Below, in pieces: positions 1 through 12,600 of a DNA stretch of 64,000 nucleotides (its first letter is position 1; every line of letters begins with the position of its first letter). The position numbers and the translations under genes were made by a program. A model generated the notes under the pieces. That model was not told where the DNA came from, searched no databases, and saw only the letters and a program-made list of their open reading frames with translations. Origin of the DNA: Mytilisepta virgata (Eukaryota > Mollusca > Bivalvia > Mytilida > Mytilidae); NCBI GenBank assembly GCA_028015205.1, contig CM051516.1:49914230-49978229 (forward strand), written 5' to 3'.

Positions 1-933
1 AAAAATGCCATTTCACAACTATCAATATTCTATTGGCAAATTCCATTTTATATTTATGATTTAATTGTTCCAGATGAACAGGTTGTCAAAAGGCAAAATT
101 ATCAACATGAAATAGTTAAATGTGAAATGTTTTTTTTGTCTAATACAATACTTGACCACAGATACATTTCAAATAACGGTCAAACTAAGAGTAGCCGATT
201 TAACTTAAATCTCACAGGGAAACATTTGTTACTGGTAATGGAGGTAGCTGATCATCAAAGATTTAAATGGAGAACTCATGGAAAGAATATAAATGACAGA
301 TTCAAAGTGGCAATATAAAATAGTATTACCTAATTTTAACCTGCAATCAATGTCAACTCAAACAAATAACAGTTGTAGAATATGTCAAAGCTGATAGAGA
401 CACTGCTCACTAAAAATTAATAACAGTTTCCCTGTTTTATTCAAATATATACAACATTTCCACTTTGTAATCTATTAAAATTGACAAATTATAATTATTA
501 CTCCTCATTTGGGCATGTTTCCGAAAACTACATTGAATTTTACTGTGCCAGCAGAAAAAAACATGCCTTTTTCTAGACTTATATGAGGTGCTCTTAAGGA
601 TTATTGGAGATATTTTTAAAATATAAGAAATAATCATTTTGATGTTGTCATTGCAGGGTAAAAAAAATATTAGTGTACTATAGAAAAAAATAGAAAATAT
701 TTGTATTCGGCTCTGAACTGGAGGAAAATACCCACATTTTCCCCAGTTCCTTAGCCCAATACAATTTTTTCTATATTATTATTCAGTACACTAACACTGA
801 ATACACATCTATAAAAATGAAATCATCATCCAATCACCGTCTATCCTCCTCCATGCCCCACCAACTTACATTATTAAATAATTTTTCCAGAAACTATAAA
901 TATTTAAATGAACACATTATAAATTATCTGTTA
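1..933. other. Gene-free stretch, probable 3' flank or UTR of the TMEM45 gene
   Basis: No open frame here resembles a protein. The stretch lies just 3' of the minus-strand TMEM45 coding region, so part of it is probably that gene's 3' UTR. A minus-strand AATAAA (TTTATT on the plus strand near 436-441) could be a poly(A) signal, but it is about 500 bp past the stop codon and such hexamers are common in AT-rich DNA. Confidence 0.4.
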
Positions 934-1818
934 TCATCTGTTAATAGGTTTTTGATATTCTATATCACTTTCATCGTCAGAGTCCCCTATAGAGATAAGA
1001 GTTTCACCATTGGATCCTGTCTTTATTAACCTCCTCATACTATATTCATCTTCTTTATACCTGTGAAATTTTTTATGATAGAAAGCAACAACACTACCAA
1101 TAGTAAACATTATCAAGAAATCAATCCCACAATGCCACGTAAAGTACATAGTCACAAAGGTGAATCCCACATGATCGTGAGGATTCCATTTTGCTGCAAG
1201 TGGATTGGGATTGTACAACACAAAACCAATCTGCCAAAACCAAGTTCCTTGGACAAGAAAGAAATAGGCTCTTGACAGTGCTGCTACAACATTGTGACGA
1301 TATTTCATTTCTAAAATCACACCAATGATGTTAAAAACAATGGCATAAATTAGCAGTATATGTAATTGAGTATTTAACTCATTCCTTCCATGAAGATGAA
1401 AATGAAATAATATGCCTTCAACACCTAATGCCATCAAAACTATCACATAATCTAAATCCTTTGGTATAGGTGCTTTGAAATATACCAGGAAATCTAAAAC
1501 TCCACTCATTCCAAAAAAAAAGAACATAGTTGCATGCTGACCATTACCAGGAGTGGTGAATTTGTGTACTTTAAAATTATATCCCGTATATATTTCCAAA
1601 GTAATTCCAATAACTACAAGTACTAGTTTTGTCACAGCTTCAATTGGGAAATCTTTCAAACGTCCAGAAAGACATAAACATGAGTATGTCGGAGTAGATG
1701 TAAATCGTGAATTCTTTCTCAGGCACGTGTAATATCTATGAAACATTTGTACTGTCCACCATAAGGCAAAGACAATAAAAAAAGATCCTGGTAAGGCATG
1801 ACCACCAAAGTTTCCCAT
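934..1818 (-). CDS. TMEM45-like: TMEM45-family (DUF716) multi-pass membrane protein
   Basis: This 294-residue protein matches the TMEM45A/B family in length and landmarks. It starts with the family's MGNFxGHALPG N terminus. It has about seven hydrophobic segments (roughly residues 11-28, 62-80, 97-114, 123-138, 150-170, 183-201 and 219-247), a HFHLHGR motif at 139-145 and QGTWFWQIGFVL at 190-201. The tail after residue 248 is basic, then acidic (a DSDDESD cluster at 279-285), as expected for a cytosolic end. TMEM45 proteins are predicted membrane proteins of poorly defined biochemical role. The coding region is uninterrupted, and a splice acceptor sits 3 nt before the ATG, so a non-coding 5' exon lies at higher coordinates. 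Family membership is seen in the sequence; cellular function is not. Confidence 0.92.
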   Translation of the reverse strand: MGNFGGHALPGSFFIVFALWWTVQMFHRYYTCLRKNSRFTSTPTYSCLCLSGRLKDFPIEAVTKLVLVVIGITLEIYTGYNFKVHKFTTPGNGQHATMFFFFGMSGVLDFLVYFKAPIPKDLDYVIVLMALGVEGILFHFHLHGRNELNTQLHILLIYAIVFNIIGVILEMKYRHNVVAALSRAYFFLVQGTWFWQIGFVLYNPNPLAAKWNPHDHVGFTFVTMYFTWHCGIDFLIMFTIGSVVAFYHKKFHRYKEDEYSMRRLIKTGSNGETLISIGDSDDESDIEYQKPINR

Positions 1819-1840
1819 GATCTGAAAAAAAAGAATTGAC
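1819..1840 (-). other. 3' splice site just upstream of the TMEM45 start codon
   Basis: On the minus strand a run of pyrimidines ends in CAG at 1824-1822 and is followed by ATC and then the ATG. This is a good acceptor and implies a 5' UTR intron. It also supports the chosen start, because no coding sequence continues upstream in frame. The donor exon was not identified. Confidence 0.7.
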
Positions 1841-2807
1841 TTAACTTTTTATCTTTAAAATAGTTTTTCTCAAGAACCATATTATTAATTATGAATGATG
1901 TTTTCTATATTTGTTTACCTACAGGTTAAACAAAGGTGAAAGTAAACAAAAATATACGTGTCCAATGGACACTGTGCCTCACTTCCTAACAAAACATCTA
2001 AATCATGATCAGTCAACTGTGAAATTAAGGTTACACCTCTTTGACCTAAATTTTGAATTCTTAAGGTATTTAGTGACAAATTTTCATGGTAATATGAAAT
2101 CTTCCTGCCATTAAACTTACATTCAATCTAAACTTTAAACTAAAGTGGGACGTACGTACATACTGAAGGACATAACACACAGACTGAAAGACTGTTATCA
2201 TAGGCGGGGCATAAAAAAAGACCTGAATTTCATATATTCACTATGTATTTGAGTGTGTTTTTATTTGTTTATTCATTTTATTCTATTTTTCTATCTTTTT
2301 TCATTTTAATATTTACCTTTAATTCAATATTTTCCTACATTTGTAGAAAAAAATTATATCCATATATTTCAATTTTTTCCACATTAAAAAATTAGAAAGC
2401 TACTGTCAGAATCGAAATGTTACGGGAAATCCTGCAATTAGTAATGGGACACTTAGCAAAATAAAAAAATCTAAAACCCTATTGCCCATTTACAGATGTT
2501 ATGCAATCACTCTATGAAGAAATTAAATCCCTAATATAATTCTTCCAAAGTGCTGAGATAATGAAAGAAAATCTTTTATCATGTTTATGTCTAAATAAGA
2601 TGTCCTATTAAAACATGTACATCTGTATCATTGTCGTGCTGTGGTTTTTGTTGCTGAACTAAATCCCACACCACAAGGCAAGTACTAAATAGCTTAACAA
2701 GACTGGGCACACTACATGTCTCGCCTGAGTATGCACATGGACACAGAATAATGATTATCTGATACCCGACATTTTGCAAGTCAAATGAAAATGTGTTAGA
2801 AGAAATT
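1841..2807. other. Non-coding AT-rich sequence (5' UTR intron or flank)
   Basis: No coding, RNA or transposon signature is visible. It is probably the intron or upstream region of the TMEM45 gene. Confidence 0.4.
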
Positions 2808-3450
2808 GAGGTCAAGGTCAAAAGGCAGGTGTCATACCGAAATGTATCCAATAAGAATTATCTATTGACCAAATATGGTGGGTCTGGGTATTAAAGTTGC
2901 TGAGAAATGGACCTAATCTTGAAAATGTGACAAAGTCACTCAAGCATGCAATTGAGGTCAAAGTCCAGAGACAGGTGTCAGACTTGCATGTACTCACTAA
3001 GAACTATCTATAGACCAAACATGGATGGGTCTAGGTATTATAGTTGCTGAAAAAAGTACTTAATCAAGAAATTTGGATGAAAGTCACTCAAAATTGAGGT
3101 CAAGGTCCAGAGTTAACCTCAGACTGGCATGTACCCATTAAGAACTATCAATAGACCAAATACAGTTGGTTTAGGTATTACAGTTTCTTAGAAATGGACT
3201 TAACCACAAAAAAGTGACAAAGTCACTCAAACATGAAATTGAGGTCAAGGTCCCAAACTAGATGTCAGACTGACATGTACCCACTAATAACTATCTATAG
3301 ACCAAATATGGTTGGCATATCTATTACAGTTGCTGAGAAATGGATTTAACCACGAAACTTGGATGCAGATTTTAAATAATGTTTATGAAGTCAGTGAACC
3401 ATGAAAATGAGGTCAGGGTCACAAGACAAGTACACTGCGGCAAACCTTAT
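2808..3450 (+). repeat. Tandem satellite, about 145-bp unit, 4 to 5 diverged copies
   Basis: The anchor 'GAGGTCAAGGTC' recurs at 2808, 2954, 3096, 3241 and (diverged) 3409, which gives spacings of 146, 142, 145 and 168 bp. Each unit runs through recognisable blocks: the AGGTCA-rich anchor, 'GTGTCAGACTGGCATGTAC', 'ACTATCTATAGACCAAATATG', and 'TTACAGTTGCTGAGAAATGG'. A further single copy of the same family is at 23640-23830. There is no coding potential. Confidence 0.85.
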
Positions 3451-3493
3451 ATGATAAGCTACCTTGTGGATCATAAATATTAATTGTAGGTAT

Positions 3494-3675
3494 TACAGTC
3501 AAACCTGCTCTAAAGGGCACCTCTATTTAGCAAATCACTGTCTATAAAGGGCACAGTGAAAAAGTCCCTTCATGAACAAAGTATGTAAAATTAACCTCTC
3601 TCTAAAGGTCACCTGCTCATAAAGGGTACTTTTTTCTGGTCCCTTAGCTGCCCTTTATAGACAGGTCTGACTGTA
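3494..3675. mobile_element. Short TIR element (MITE-like), 182 bp
   Basis: The ends are 'TACAGTCAAACCTG' and 'CAGGTCTGACTGTA', inverted repeats with one mismatch over 14 bp. They start and end with TA, as in Tc1/mariner-type insertions. The interior repeats 'AAAGGGCACCT' and 'TATAAAGGGCAC' motifs in both orientations. It has no ORF, so it is non-autonomous if mobile. Confidence 0.65.
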
Positions 3676-6176
3676 CATGTGCAAAGTTATTAAAGTTTTA
3701 AAAAAGTTTACACCACCGTTACAGGCGAGACAAAAAAACATTTTATGTCAAAATTTTCATGTCAAATAAAGCTGATGATACAGTAAGCAATGATATTTCT
3801 AGGAATTTAGTGTCAAGGAATTATAATTTATATGTACAATTACAATCACCTCTAACATTTAAAAAACAATTCTATAACAATAACAGAATTTTTCACATAC
3901 AGCGTTTTATATTAACTATAACATGTATAATATGAAATAAGTGGATTAACTCTTACCCTTAAATCCTTGGAGGCTGGTGACTAATGAGTTTATGTAACAT
4001 CAAATATCAAAAATAAATTCCTTGATTCCAATTTTGATGCACATTTCGTCAGTTGTGCTCATTTGTTGAAAACCAAAACAATAATCCAAAAGGTTGAAGA
4101 GCAAATTCAAAAAATACCAAAATAATCAAAAGGGGTTATACAAAAACCATCTAAGGACAGAGCTATCAACAATGGAGATATTCCTTAGTTTTTGCAAATT
4201 TTACATTTTTGTAGCAGTAAATTCAAACTCGGTATCTAAGGGGGGAATCTTGCACCCCACCATGAACTCAAGATTGCCCCCAGGAATACTTGAGTAGAAT
4301 TCTTTGCCAAATGTCAATCAGGCCAAAATCACAAAAAATAACAGTTACTCATATAATATTGATCAATTTAACTTTAGTACTTGTGTATTATTTCTTAATT
4401 GATATTTAGCATCTTCATTCACATTTATCTTTTCTGAAAACAAATTCTTCCTTTTTTGTAACTATCCTTCAAACTTCTTTTGATAAAATAGTAAGAAATA
4501 TGTTATTCCTAATGTAGCATGATATATCATTTCACATAAATAACCTTACCAAAACTTGCTTTTTACTCTAAAGACAATTCTATTACTGACATCCAGGTAT
4601 CATTTTACTTTGTCCTAAAAAAAAATAGAAATTAATGTATGATAATATGTATAAAGACAATACTGCTTAATATTTTGACATGTAAGGACATGTGACACTT
4701 TACAGAGTAATTCGTTAACTCACCTGTTCAATATCACTAATTACTGATTAAATTAAATCAATCTTGAAGTTCAATAAAAATACAAAGAATAAGGGAGTAA
4801 ATTTATATCACTGTATCTAAATTCTTATAAAAGCTGGACAATCATTTTAAAAATGAGCCAGTTGAAGGGGATTGTAATTAAATGACACACTGATCCCATC
4901 TAAATTTATGAATATTCCTAGTCACATATTGTTTAATCTGCTAATTATGCATACTCATTTCAAAGAATTTCTTGTACCAAATGTTTTAAAATTATTATTT
5001 TCTATGTTCTTTAAGTCAAAACATTGAGTAATAATGTTACTTCAGGTCTTACAAATTTGAAAAAGAACTATAAAATTCCAACAATATAGGTGTAAACAGG
5101 TATATTGTAGGTATATTACAGATCATATATCCCATCTTTCAAATTTTCTTCTATCCCAGTATACACTGTATATCAAGTTATACTAGTCTCTATTTTCAAA
5201 GACAGGGCTTTTAAATTTTTATTCTTATTGCCCAATAATCAATGTTGCAGAAGCATTTTTAAAATTAAGATAAGAAAAATTACAGGGATATCATAATTCA
5301 ATTTTGGTCCCAGGGGATGCATTTTGTCAAAATCTCTAGATCCATTAACATTTACTCCAGATCTTAGAATGCAGTGCTAAAAACATTTTAGACTTAGTTC
5401 TTTATAAATTAAATATAAATAAATGACTTACGAACAAAGTGTTGACCACTGGGATATTTTCTTCTCTGAACATAAATAACCTGTTGATAAAAAAATATTG
5501 ATTTGAACCACTCCTGTTAATGAATTTCCATAGCGATTTCAGCTTCATATTGATTTTTTAATACCTCAATTAATCTAAAGGACAAAATGTGATATTTAAA
5601 GACTGTATTATGTGACTCTGGCCACGCATAGATTTAGATGTTCATATCTTCTGACCCTGAGTTATTTACTTCAGTGTTTCTTCCTCTTACCTGGGAACTG
5701 TTTAATCCATATCTGAATAAATAATTTATCCAAATTTAAATAACTGAAATCTACCTTTTCACTTTCCATTTAATTTTATACAAAACTTATATTTATATCA
5801 ATTGAAGAAATAACATGTAATAAATGTTGAATATCATTTAGATATTGATTGGAAAGGGGAGATAATTTTCAACCATACATTTTGAACACAGTGCTGCATT
5901 GATAGTGAAAATAATCAAATAACAGATTCTGCTTTCTAATAATCTATTATTTGTCTAACAAGATTGATATAAGGCCTTTCAACTGTTGGCTATAGATTGC
6001 AAATTTACAATTTGATTTCTTTGGTAAAATTTGCTTACAGTTAGTATACCAGAGTAAGCACATAATTTTAGTTTGGTTCACTTATATTTCTTCTCATTCA
6101 ATCTTTTGAAAGCATTGTCAATATTATAACCTAAATTATCTTATTAATGAATAAGATATATATATATACTGTAAAT
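3676..6176. other. AT-rich non-coding sequence
   Basis: I see no protein-like frame, RNA gene or clear repeat here. The short open frame at 4094-4297 has no recognisable content and sits in low-complexity AT-rich DNA. Confidence 0.4.
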
Positions 6177-6356
6177 TCAGAAATTATTGCAAAAATGTGA
6201 AAGGCTTGTAATCGCAATAATTTAAACTAGCATTTTGGAATTTTTTACATGCATGAAGCGGGAGTTTTCTCAATATCGCAAAATTTAAATTGCATTTTGG
6301 TCTAAAATGACAAAATCACAATACAAAATGCATGTAGTAATTTCTGATTTACAGTA
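6177..6356. mobile_element. Short TIR element (MITE-like), 180 bp
   Basis: The left end 'TACTGTAAATTCAGAAATTA' pairs with the right end 'GTAATTTCTGATTTACAGTA', near-perfect terminal inverted repeats of about 20 bp. Inside are secondary inverted blocks around 'GCAATAATTTAAA' and 'CGCAAAATTTAAATTGC'. There is no ORF. The TA-bounded ends suggest a Tc1/mariner-mobilised element. Confidence 0.7.
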
Positions 6357-6544
6357 TGGTGATACTATTCTAAAAACTGAATGACTTGATTTAGGGAAAA
6401 AAATTAACATTATAAGAATTAAACAATTGTAAATTACGATTTGTTTTATCAACATGTATTTTAAAGTTTATATCTATCTTGTATGAAACTAACTTTATAA
6501 TAGACTTCATATTATCCCAATCGGTTTTTGAAACTTGTATGCAT

Positions 6545-6630
6545 CATCCTCCCAAGTCAGGGTTTTGAATCCACATTCGTCCCTACAAACAGGAACGAAC
6601 GTGGATACAAAACTCTGACTTGGGAGGATG
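6545..6630. repeat. Long hairpin, 36-bp arms
   Basis: The arm at 6545-6580 (starting CATCCTCCCAAGTCAG) is inverted at 6595-6630 (ending CTGACTTGGGAGGATG) with three mismatches. A 14-nt loop separates them. The arms are far more GC-rich than the surroundings. It could be a foldback insertion or a source of hairpin RNA. Confidence 0.75.
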
Positions 6631-9600
6631 GTATGACAGCTGTCTATCTAAATGTTTGTCTATACAAAACTAGTGTGAATGAAAGAAAGAAGTATTTTTT
6701 ACATGAAATCTAATCCCCTTATATCTACATAGAGTTAAATAGTTGTAGATCAATATTTTGAAAGTACTAAATGCATCTTCCTACTAAATATCTTGTCAGT
6801 TTTGTCAAATTAACCAAAGTTAGGAGAAGAAAATCATTAGTTTAATACATACATTTTTTGTTCTTTTTATGATTTATATAAAATATTGCAATTAATACTA
6901 TATAAATTGTCAAACAAAATCCCATATAGTAACATGAATATGAATACAATGTGTTCTACTGTTGATAAGAATAAATTCATCATGTGTTCATTCCAGCTTA
7001 TATGAAAGGAAGGATATAGGAATTATGTCTGCATTTATGAGGAAAACCTTTAAGTAACATGTTATTCTTAATAATAAATATTGAATCTGATAATATTTAA
7101 AAAGATATTTCACAACTTTTTTCTAATCAATTTAAGTCAGGATAAATCAGTATCGTCTATTTCTTCAGGGCAGAATTTTGCATTACTTGACCCAATCTGC
7201 ATATCATTTGTATATCATTTGGTCCTACATTTTTATCATTTCCACCAAAAAAAACCCAAATTTTTCAATTGCACCATTCACAGGTAAATTACAGGTAAAT
7301 GCGAGTCTGATACACACACTGCGGTAATATGTCACTAAGTCTCCAGTCTTAAATACTGGATTTTAATTTGCACCTGTAAATATATATATTCCCTGCACCA
7401 TGCCACTATATATCAATATAACATAGTTGTTCTGGCTTTGCAAGACTTGTTTGTACAACGGAAAAAGATTATTCAATTTTTTTAGAAAATTAGATTTCAG
7501 ATATGAATGTTTGTCTAGAATTATATTTGTATAAATGTATTCCATCTACCATTGGCAAGTTGTTATGAACGATCAATGATCACAATTCACATTTAATGTA
7601 TGTTCTAACATAATCGTCAATATTTCAAAAATTATTTTAATTCATAAAAAAAAAACATAAAATTCATAAATTTTTATGAGTAAAAAATATATTTCATTAT
7701 AAAATTGTAGAAATACCTATGTGGTAACCTTTTTAAACTGGTAAATTTTTATTCTTTGGAGCACTCAATGAATTATTTTTTCAAAATTGGAACTAAAGTC
7801 ATTGATAAATAAATAATGCAAATACACATATATTGGTAAATGTCTGTTGATGACCATAACATATATATACTAATAACAGGTCAGGTAATAAAACTAGACA
7901 TAACATATTTCAACCCCCCCCCCCAAAAAAAAAAAAAACAAAAAACAAAAAGCAAAAAACATAAAAAAAAAAAAAATTTGTTGAAGACTTTATGTTTATA
8001 CCAGTAATTTCTCAGTACCTAAATTCAACTGTAAATAAAGAATAACAGCTAGAAACATCAAACTTTAATTAATTAAACAATTTAACAAAAGTAAAAATAT
8101 TCCTACCATGTGCTTAGACATTTTCCAAAATACTAAACATGAATAAAAATTAAACTTCATGCATCAATAAATAAAAGAATTTCAAAATATCCATAGGCCA
8201 AACCCATAACAAAGAAACAATATCTTAAAATCAATATGGTCAAACTATTAAAATGTCTCCAATATGTAAATTTAGAAAAAATAATGAAAAAATAATATTT
8301 TCTTTGCTTTTGCTCAGTGACAATTCAATAAATACTTGGGATACATATATCTGTCTTTAAAATGATATTTCGAATATGATAAATGTAAAAATGAAAAATA
8401 TTTTTCTATTGTGAAAATTCAAATTGTACATTCCTTTTGTATTTAAACCATTCACAACAAACAGAAGTGATAACTTGTAAAATACAGGTATAAAAATTAT
8501 TGAAAAGTTCACCTCAGGTTAATTACTGGACAGAAATTTTAGTGAAATGGATTTCAAAGTTCTGTCAGAAAAAAAAACAAATATCTACTTGTTTTTTTTT
8601 AATTACTATTATTTTTTTGGTCAACAGATGGAATAATAAACAGTCATTTTGTCACCTGTTTTTGTCCTTTTTGAAAACTCCTTCATATATTTAAATTATC
8701 TGTCCATATTTCTGTCTATATAATTCCACGAAATACATAATCAAAAGCCATGCAATTATATGAATAACAATATATCATAGTGAACTAAATAAATCACCCA
8801 CCCCCCCCCTTCCAACCCAAACGAGAATAAAATTACAAAGAACAACAAAATTTAAAAAAAAACCCTACCTTGTAAAATCACACAACAATTATCTAAATAT
8901 TCTACAGCAGACTATGGCTATTAAACCTCCTATGTTTTCATTCTCTACATGTATATCAACATGCTACAGATTTTGTTTACTTTATATATATTCTTCCTAC
9001 TTTTGTTTCATACAATCTAATCTTAGACTTTATATTAAGTTTTATATTAAGAGGATGTAAAATTTTACCTTAAACCATAAACTTTTCATCAAGTATTTCA
9101 ATAGTTACCGGTAATTTATTATACATGCATGTAGGTTAAGGGTCAAAGGACCATAACTCTGATAAAAATTAAAGAAATAAGTCCTGGGAGTTGATCTTGA
9201 TATTTCTAAAGTCAAATTGTTAACATACATTTAATAATACCAAATTCAAATTCAAAATTTTATTGTCATATAAGTCAATATGACTTGTGACAAAAACATA
9301 TATACAAAAAAAAAGGACAATTGTTCCGAGAAAAACTGTAAGGTCTTTCCTTTTCAAACATTTCAGAATATTACATAACTTTGGGGAAAAAAAACGTCAA
9401 GAATTAAAATAAAAATCACTTATAAACCAAACGTTTTTAGACATTTTATGTTTGATAGTCATTTTGTGATCAATTGTACGGTTTTGCACCAAAAACGTCA
9501 TTAATATGACCTTAGAAATTGACAATTCAAGATGTTTTCATGGGTACTAACATTGTCACAATAATTAACATTCCAATATATTAAAAACATCTAAAAACCT

Positions 9601-9718
9601 CTACAGTAAAAACAACGTTCGCAGAAATGATGTCATCAAAAGTAGTGCCTGAATTTTACACTTTAAATACCTGAAATTGCTTTAAAAATTTGAAAATCCT
9701 TAAAAAGTGTGAAAAAGT
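6631..9718. other. AT-rich non-coding sequence with homopolymer tracts
   Basis: No gene is visible. There are low-complexity tracts: poly-C followed by poly-A at about 7914-7976, and poly-C at about 8801-8810. Small open frames here have no family features. Confidence 0.4.
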
Positions 9719-9719
9719 G

Positions 9720-10320
9720 CAAATTTCTTAATCTAGATCATGAGATTGACCTTTGACCTTGTGACCTAACTCATTGCAAAAGACCCCATGCCTTTATCAT
9801 GTACCATCATCAAGTTATAAACAAAAAACCTTGAATTTGAACGTTCATGGGGCAATTACTCCCATAAGATGATGTCATACAACTTTAACCCTAATGTAAC
9901 AAAGTTGCTTCTGAATGTCCTAAACATTTTTACCATTACATTTCCTTGGCTATCTACAACCATTCCAGAGTAGTAGTGATAACAAGCAAATGTCAAAATT
10001 TAGAATGTGACCTTGACTTTTGACCTTGATGCCATTTTGAAGGTTACCCAACCGTGATGTCAAAACAAAAGACCCCATGCTTTTATCCTGTACCATTGTT
10101 TAGAAATAAACGAAAAACCGAAAATTTAGACGTTCTAGGGGCAATAACGCCTATAAAATGACGACATACAACTATCATCCAAAGTACTAAAGCTAGGTCT
10201 CAATGTCCTCAACATTTTCTCTGTTACATTTATCAGCTATCTTTTACCTTTTCAGAGGAGAAGCGATAACAAGCAAAAGTCAAAATTTAGAATGTGACAT
10301 TGACCTCATTTTACTTAGTA
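9720..10320 (+). repeat. Two tandem copies of a 289-bp repeat
   Basis: 'AAAAGACCCCATGC' starts at 9778 and again at 10067. The sequences after both points align through 'GGGGCAATAACTCC', 'AATGTCCTxAACATTTT' and 'GATAACAAGCAAA...TTAGAATGTGAC'. The copies are clearly diverged. Both end in stacked TGACCTTGACCT-type half-sites. Confidence 0.75.
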
Positions 10321-10559
10321 GGGGTCTTGGACCCTAACTGTAAAGTTTCATGTTGATATCTCAACTCTAAATTACAATTTGTATGATACACCAAAAGTAA
10401 AAGTCGTTTAAAGGGAAATAACTCCCATGAAATGTTGTCCGATCCTTTCCGGCTAAATGTAACCAAATTGCACACAGATGAACTGAAAAAATTGCAAAAG
10501 GTTGCATGTCGATATCTCTTCTTATATATCAGTGTATATATTGATTTTCAAAAGATATG

Positions 10560-10612
10560 ATATTTGCCACTGGACGTTAAGCAACAATCAATCAATCAAT
10601 CAATCAAAAGAT
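10560..10612 (+). repeat. (CAAT)n tail of a retroposon-like repeat
   Basis: The sequence 'GCCACTGGACGTTAAGCAA' is followed by a CAATCAAT microsatellite of about five units. I recall this combination as a common 3' end of dispersed repeats in bivalves. The 5' limit of the parent repeat could not be set. Confidence 0.5.
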
Positions 10613-11907
10613 ATGTAACAGTATATTTATACCATCTATGAGGCCTATAATTGTAATGTAACCAATCATACTGAAATTAACATAGTTTTAACACAAATAA
10701 AAGCAGAATTTGCCAGCTGTTAATATTCTTCAGGACAAATACTTTAACCTAACTGGATGGTGTCATTAACATGTTATATGCCCCTGGTTAAGCCAAAAAT
10801 AACATTACTTCTACCCAAATGTTTTAGCATATCACCTCAGTGTCAATATAATGAAGGATGATCAGTTAGATTCAGGAGAATCTGGAAGGTTTGCCAATGT
10901 TTCTGAACATGATACCTGTACATTCATCTATTGGTTAATTAAAAATATCTAATATTGCCTTTTTTCATATCAGCCATGTTATTCTTTGACTTGTAAAGGG
11001 CCATGCAAGAATCTATAATTATCAATAAATAAGATCAAAATCAAAATACTGAACCACCTTCTAAAATATTCACAACTATAAATCGATCCCACTGAATATA
11101 CAGTAGTATAAATGTAATACCCACAAGGGTATATATCTAATAAAAAAAAACATGGTTCAACCAAGGTATACTCGCACTTCTTTCTATTCATTAACCAAAA
11201 AAAATAAATAATATGAAATGTTGAACAATCTATCAATCCTTTACTATCTTATTTATTAATCCTTCATTTAAATTTTCTACACACTGAAGTGCACAAAGTG
11301 ACTTTTAGTTTAAGAAAAGCAATAACATTAAGCAGGTCTCCTTTTCTTGAACATACATATCAGGATTTTCTTTCAAGAATTAATCCAAAAACATCACAAC
11401 AGATTAAAATATTCAGTAAAAATGAAGATAATAAATAATTTCATTATAAAGTTTGATCATATCATATTTGTACTTTATAATCCTTTTTGCTCCTGCATTT
11501 AATGCTTTCCCATTTTTTTCATTTTATATTTTTATTTTACAAATTTGTAAAAAGGCATATAAATTCAAAAATTTTTATTTTTTTTTCATCCATATTTGCA
11601 AACCCTGCAGTTTTCACTAGAAACTTCCAAAATATCAATATTACATATAAACTGAGAAAGATGGAAGTTGATAGCTGTATAAAATTACACACCATAATTA
11701 AATACTCCTTTCTTCAAAACTGAATAAATAAAATGATCCACGCCACACCACACCAAGCACATGTATATATTTGGAATTCAAACAGTACAAATAAATTTTA
11801 ATTAATTATGTAACCTCAAAGTTTAATTTGTAACTATGGAAACTTAATAACAAAAGTTAATTATCTGATTGTTCGACAAAGTAAATCCTAGTTATTGACT
11901 CTTTGAT
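10613..11907. other. AT-rich non-coding sequence
   Basis: Nothing recognisable is seen on either strand apart from short homopolymers. The short open frames near 10979-11236 and 11487-11723 are low-complexity and not protein-like. Confidence 0.4.
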
Positions 11908-12476
11908 CAAACGACGGTGTCTTCCCATTTATCCAACTTTTGAAAAATGCCTATTCCCATTTATCCAACTTTTTCATAAATTACCTAGGGCTATGTTTGT
12001 TTAGTACATGACACGGTGATGTAGATGAACTGGTAAAGACAATTTGTTCCTGGGATAAAATTATATAAAATTAAATATTTCAAAGGTGAAAGTATGGATA
12101 CTTATAAAATTTAAAATAATAATGATTATTGTTAAAAATATAAAATACATATATATATTGTAGTGTAAATTAAGAAAGCAAAAATAAAAATATCAAATTG
12201 TAAGAAATTAAATTTTGAAATTCATAATTGACAAAGCATAATTAAATATAAAATTATTAATATTTTGGTAGCGTTTACTATTAATCCCAATTAAATGAAT
12301 TTATATAAATATGCAATTAATGGCTGTTAATTGGCTTTGAATAATGTTCAAGAAGAAGCCAATCTTTTTTCACTTTTTTATACCTTTAATTTGATAACTG
12401 CTCACTCAGCATCCCAAGCCAATCCCTGCTTTATAAGCACTGACATTCTGACGAAAATCATTATTCAAGTTTGATC

Positions 12477-12600
12477 ATGGCAAATGCACAAGTCAGAGTA
12501 GACTACATTCGACACGCTAGAGGCCACTATTTAGCAGTAAATGGCTACAGATATGTCATCAAGACGAGAAAACAGGGTACAGAAACTAGGTTTGGCACAC
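12477..12600 (+). pseudogene. Truncated FLYWCH zinc-finger N terminus of the MULE transposase
   Basis: The frame from the ATG at 12477 reads MANAQVRVDYIRHARGHYLA followed by VNGYRYVIKTRKQGTETR. This has the spacing of a FLYWCH zinc finger, which commonly opens MULE transposases. The finger stops before its expected WxC...C/H half. From about 12590 this frame no longer makes sense, and the transposase continues in the +1 frame. The break is the left side of a large internal deletion. The start context (GATCATGG) is reasonable. Confidence 0.6.

Noticed and set aside
1063..1275. Plus-strand open frame of 70 codons
   Set aside because: It is antisense to the TMEM45 coding exon and has no features of its own.
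2808..3450. CRISPR-like regular spacing
   Set aside because: Whole units, including the parts that would be spacers, are repeated; it is an ordinary satellite.
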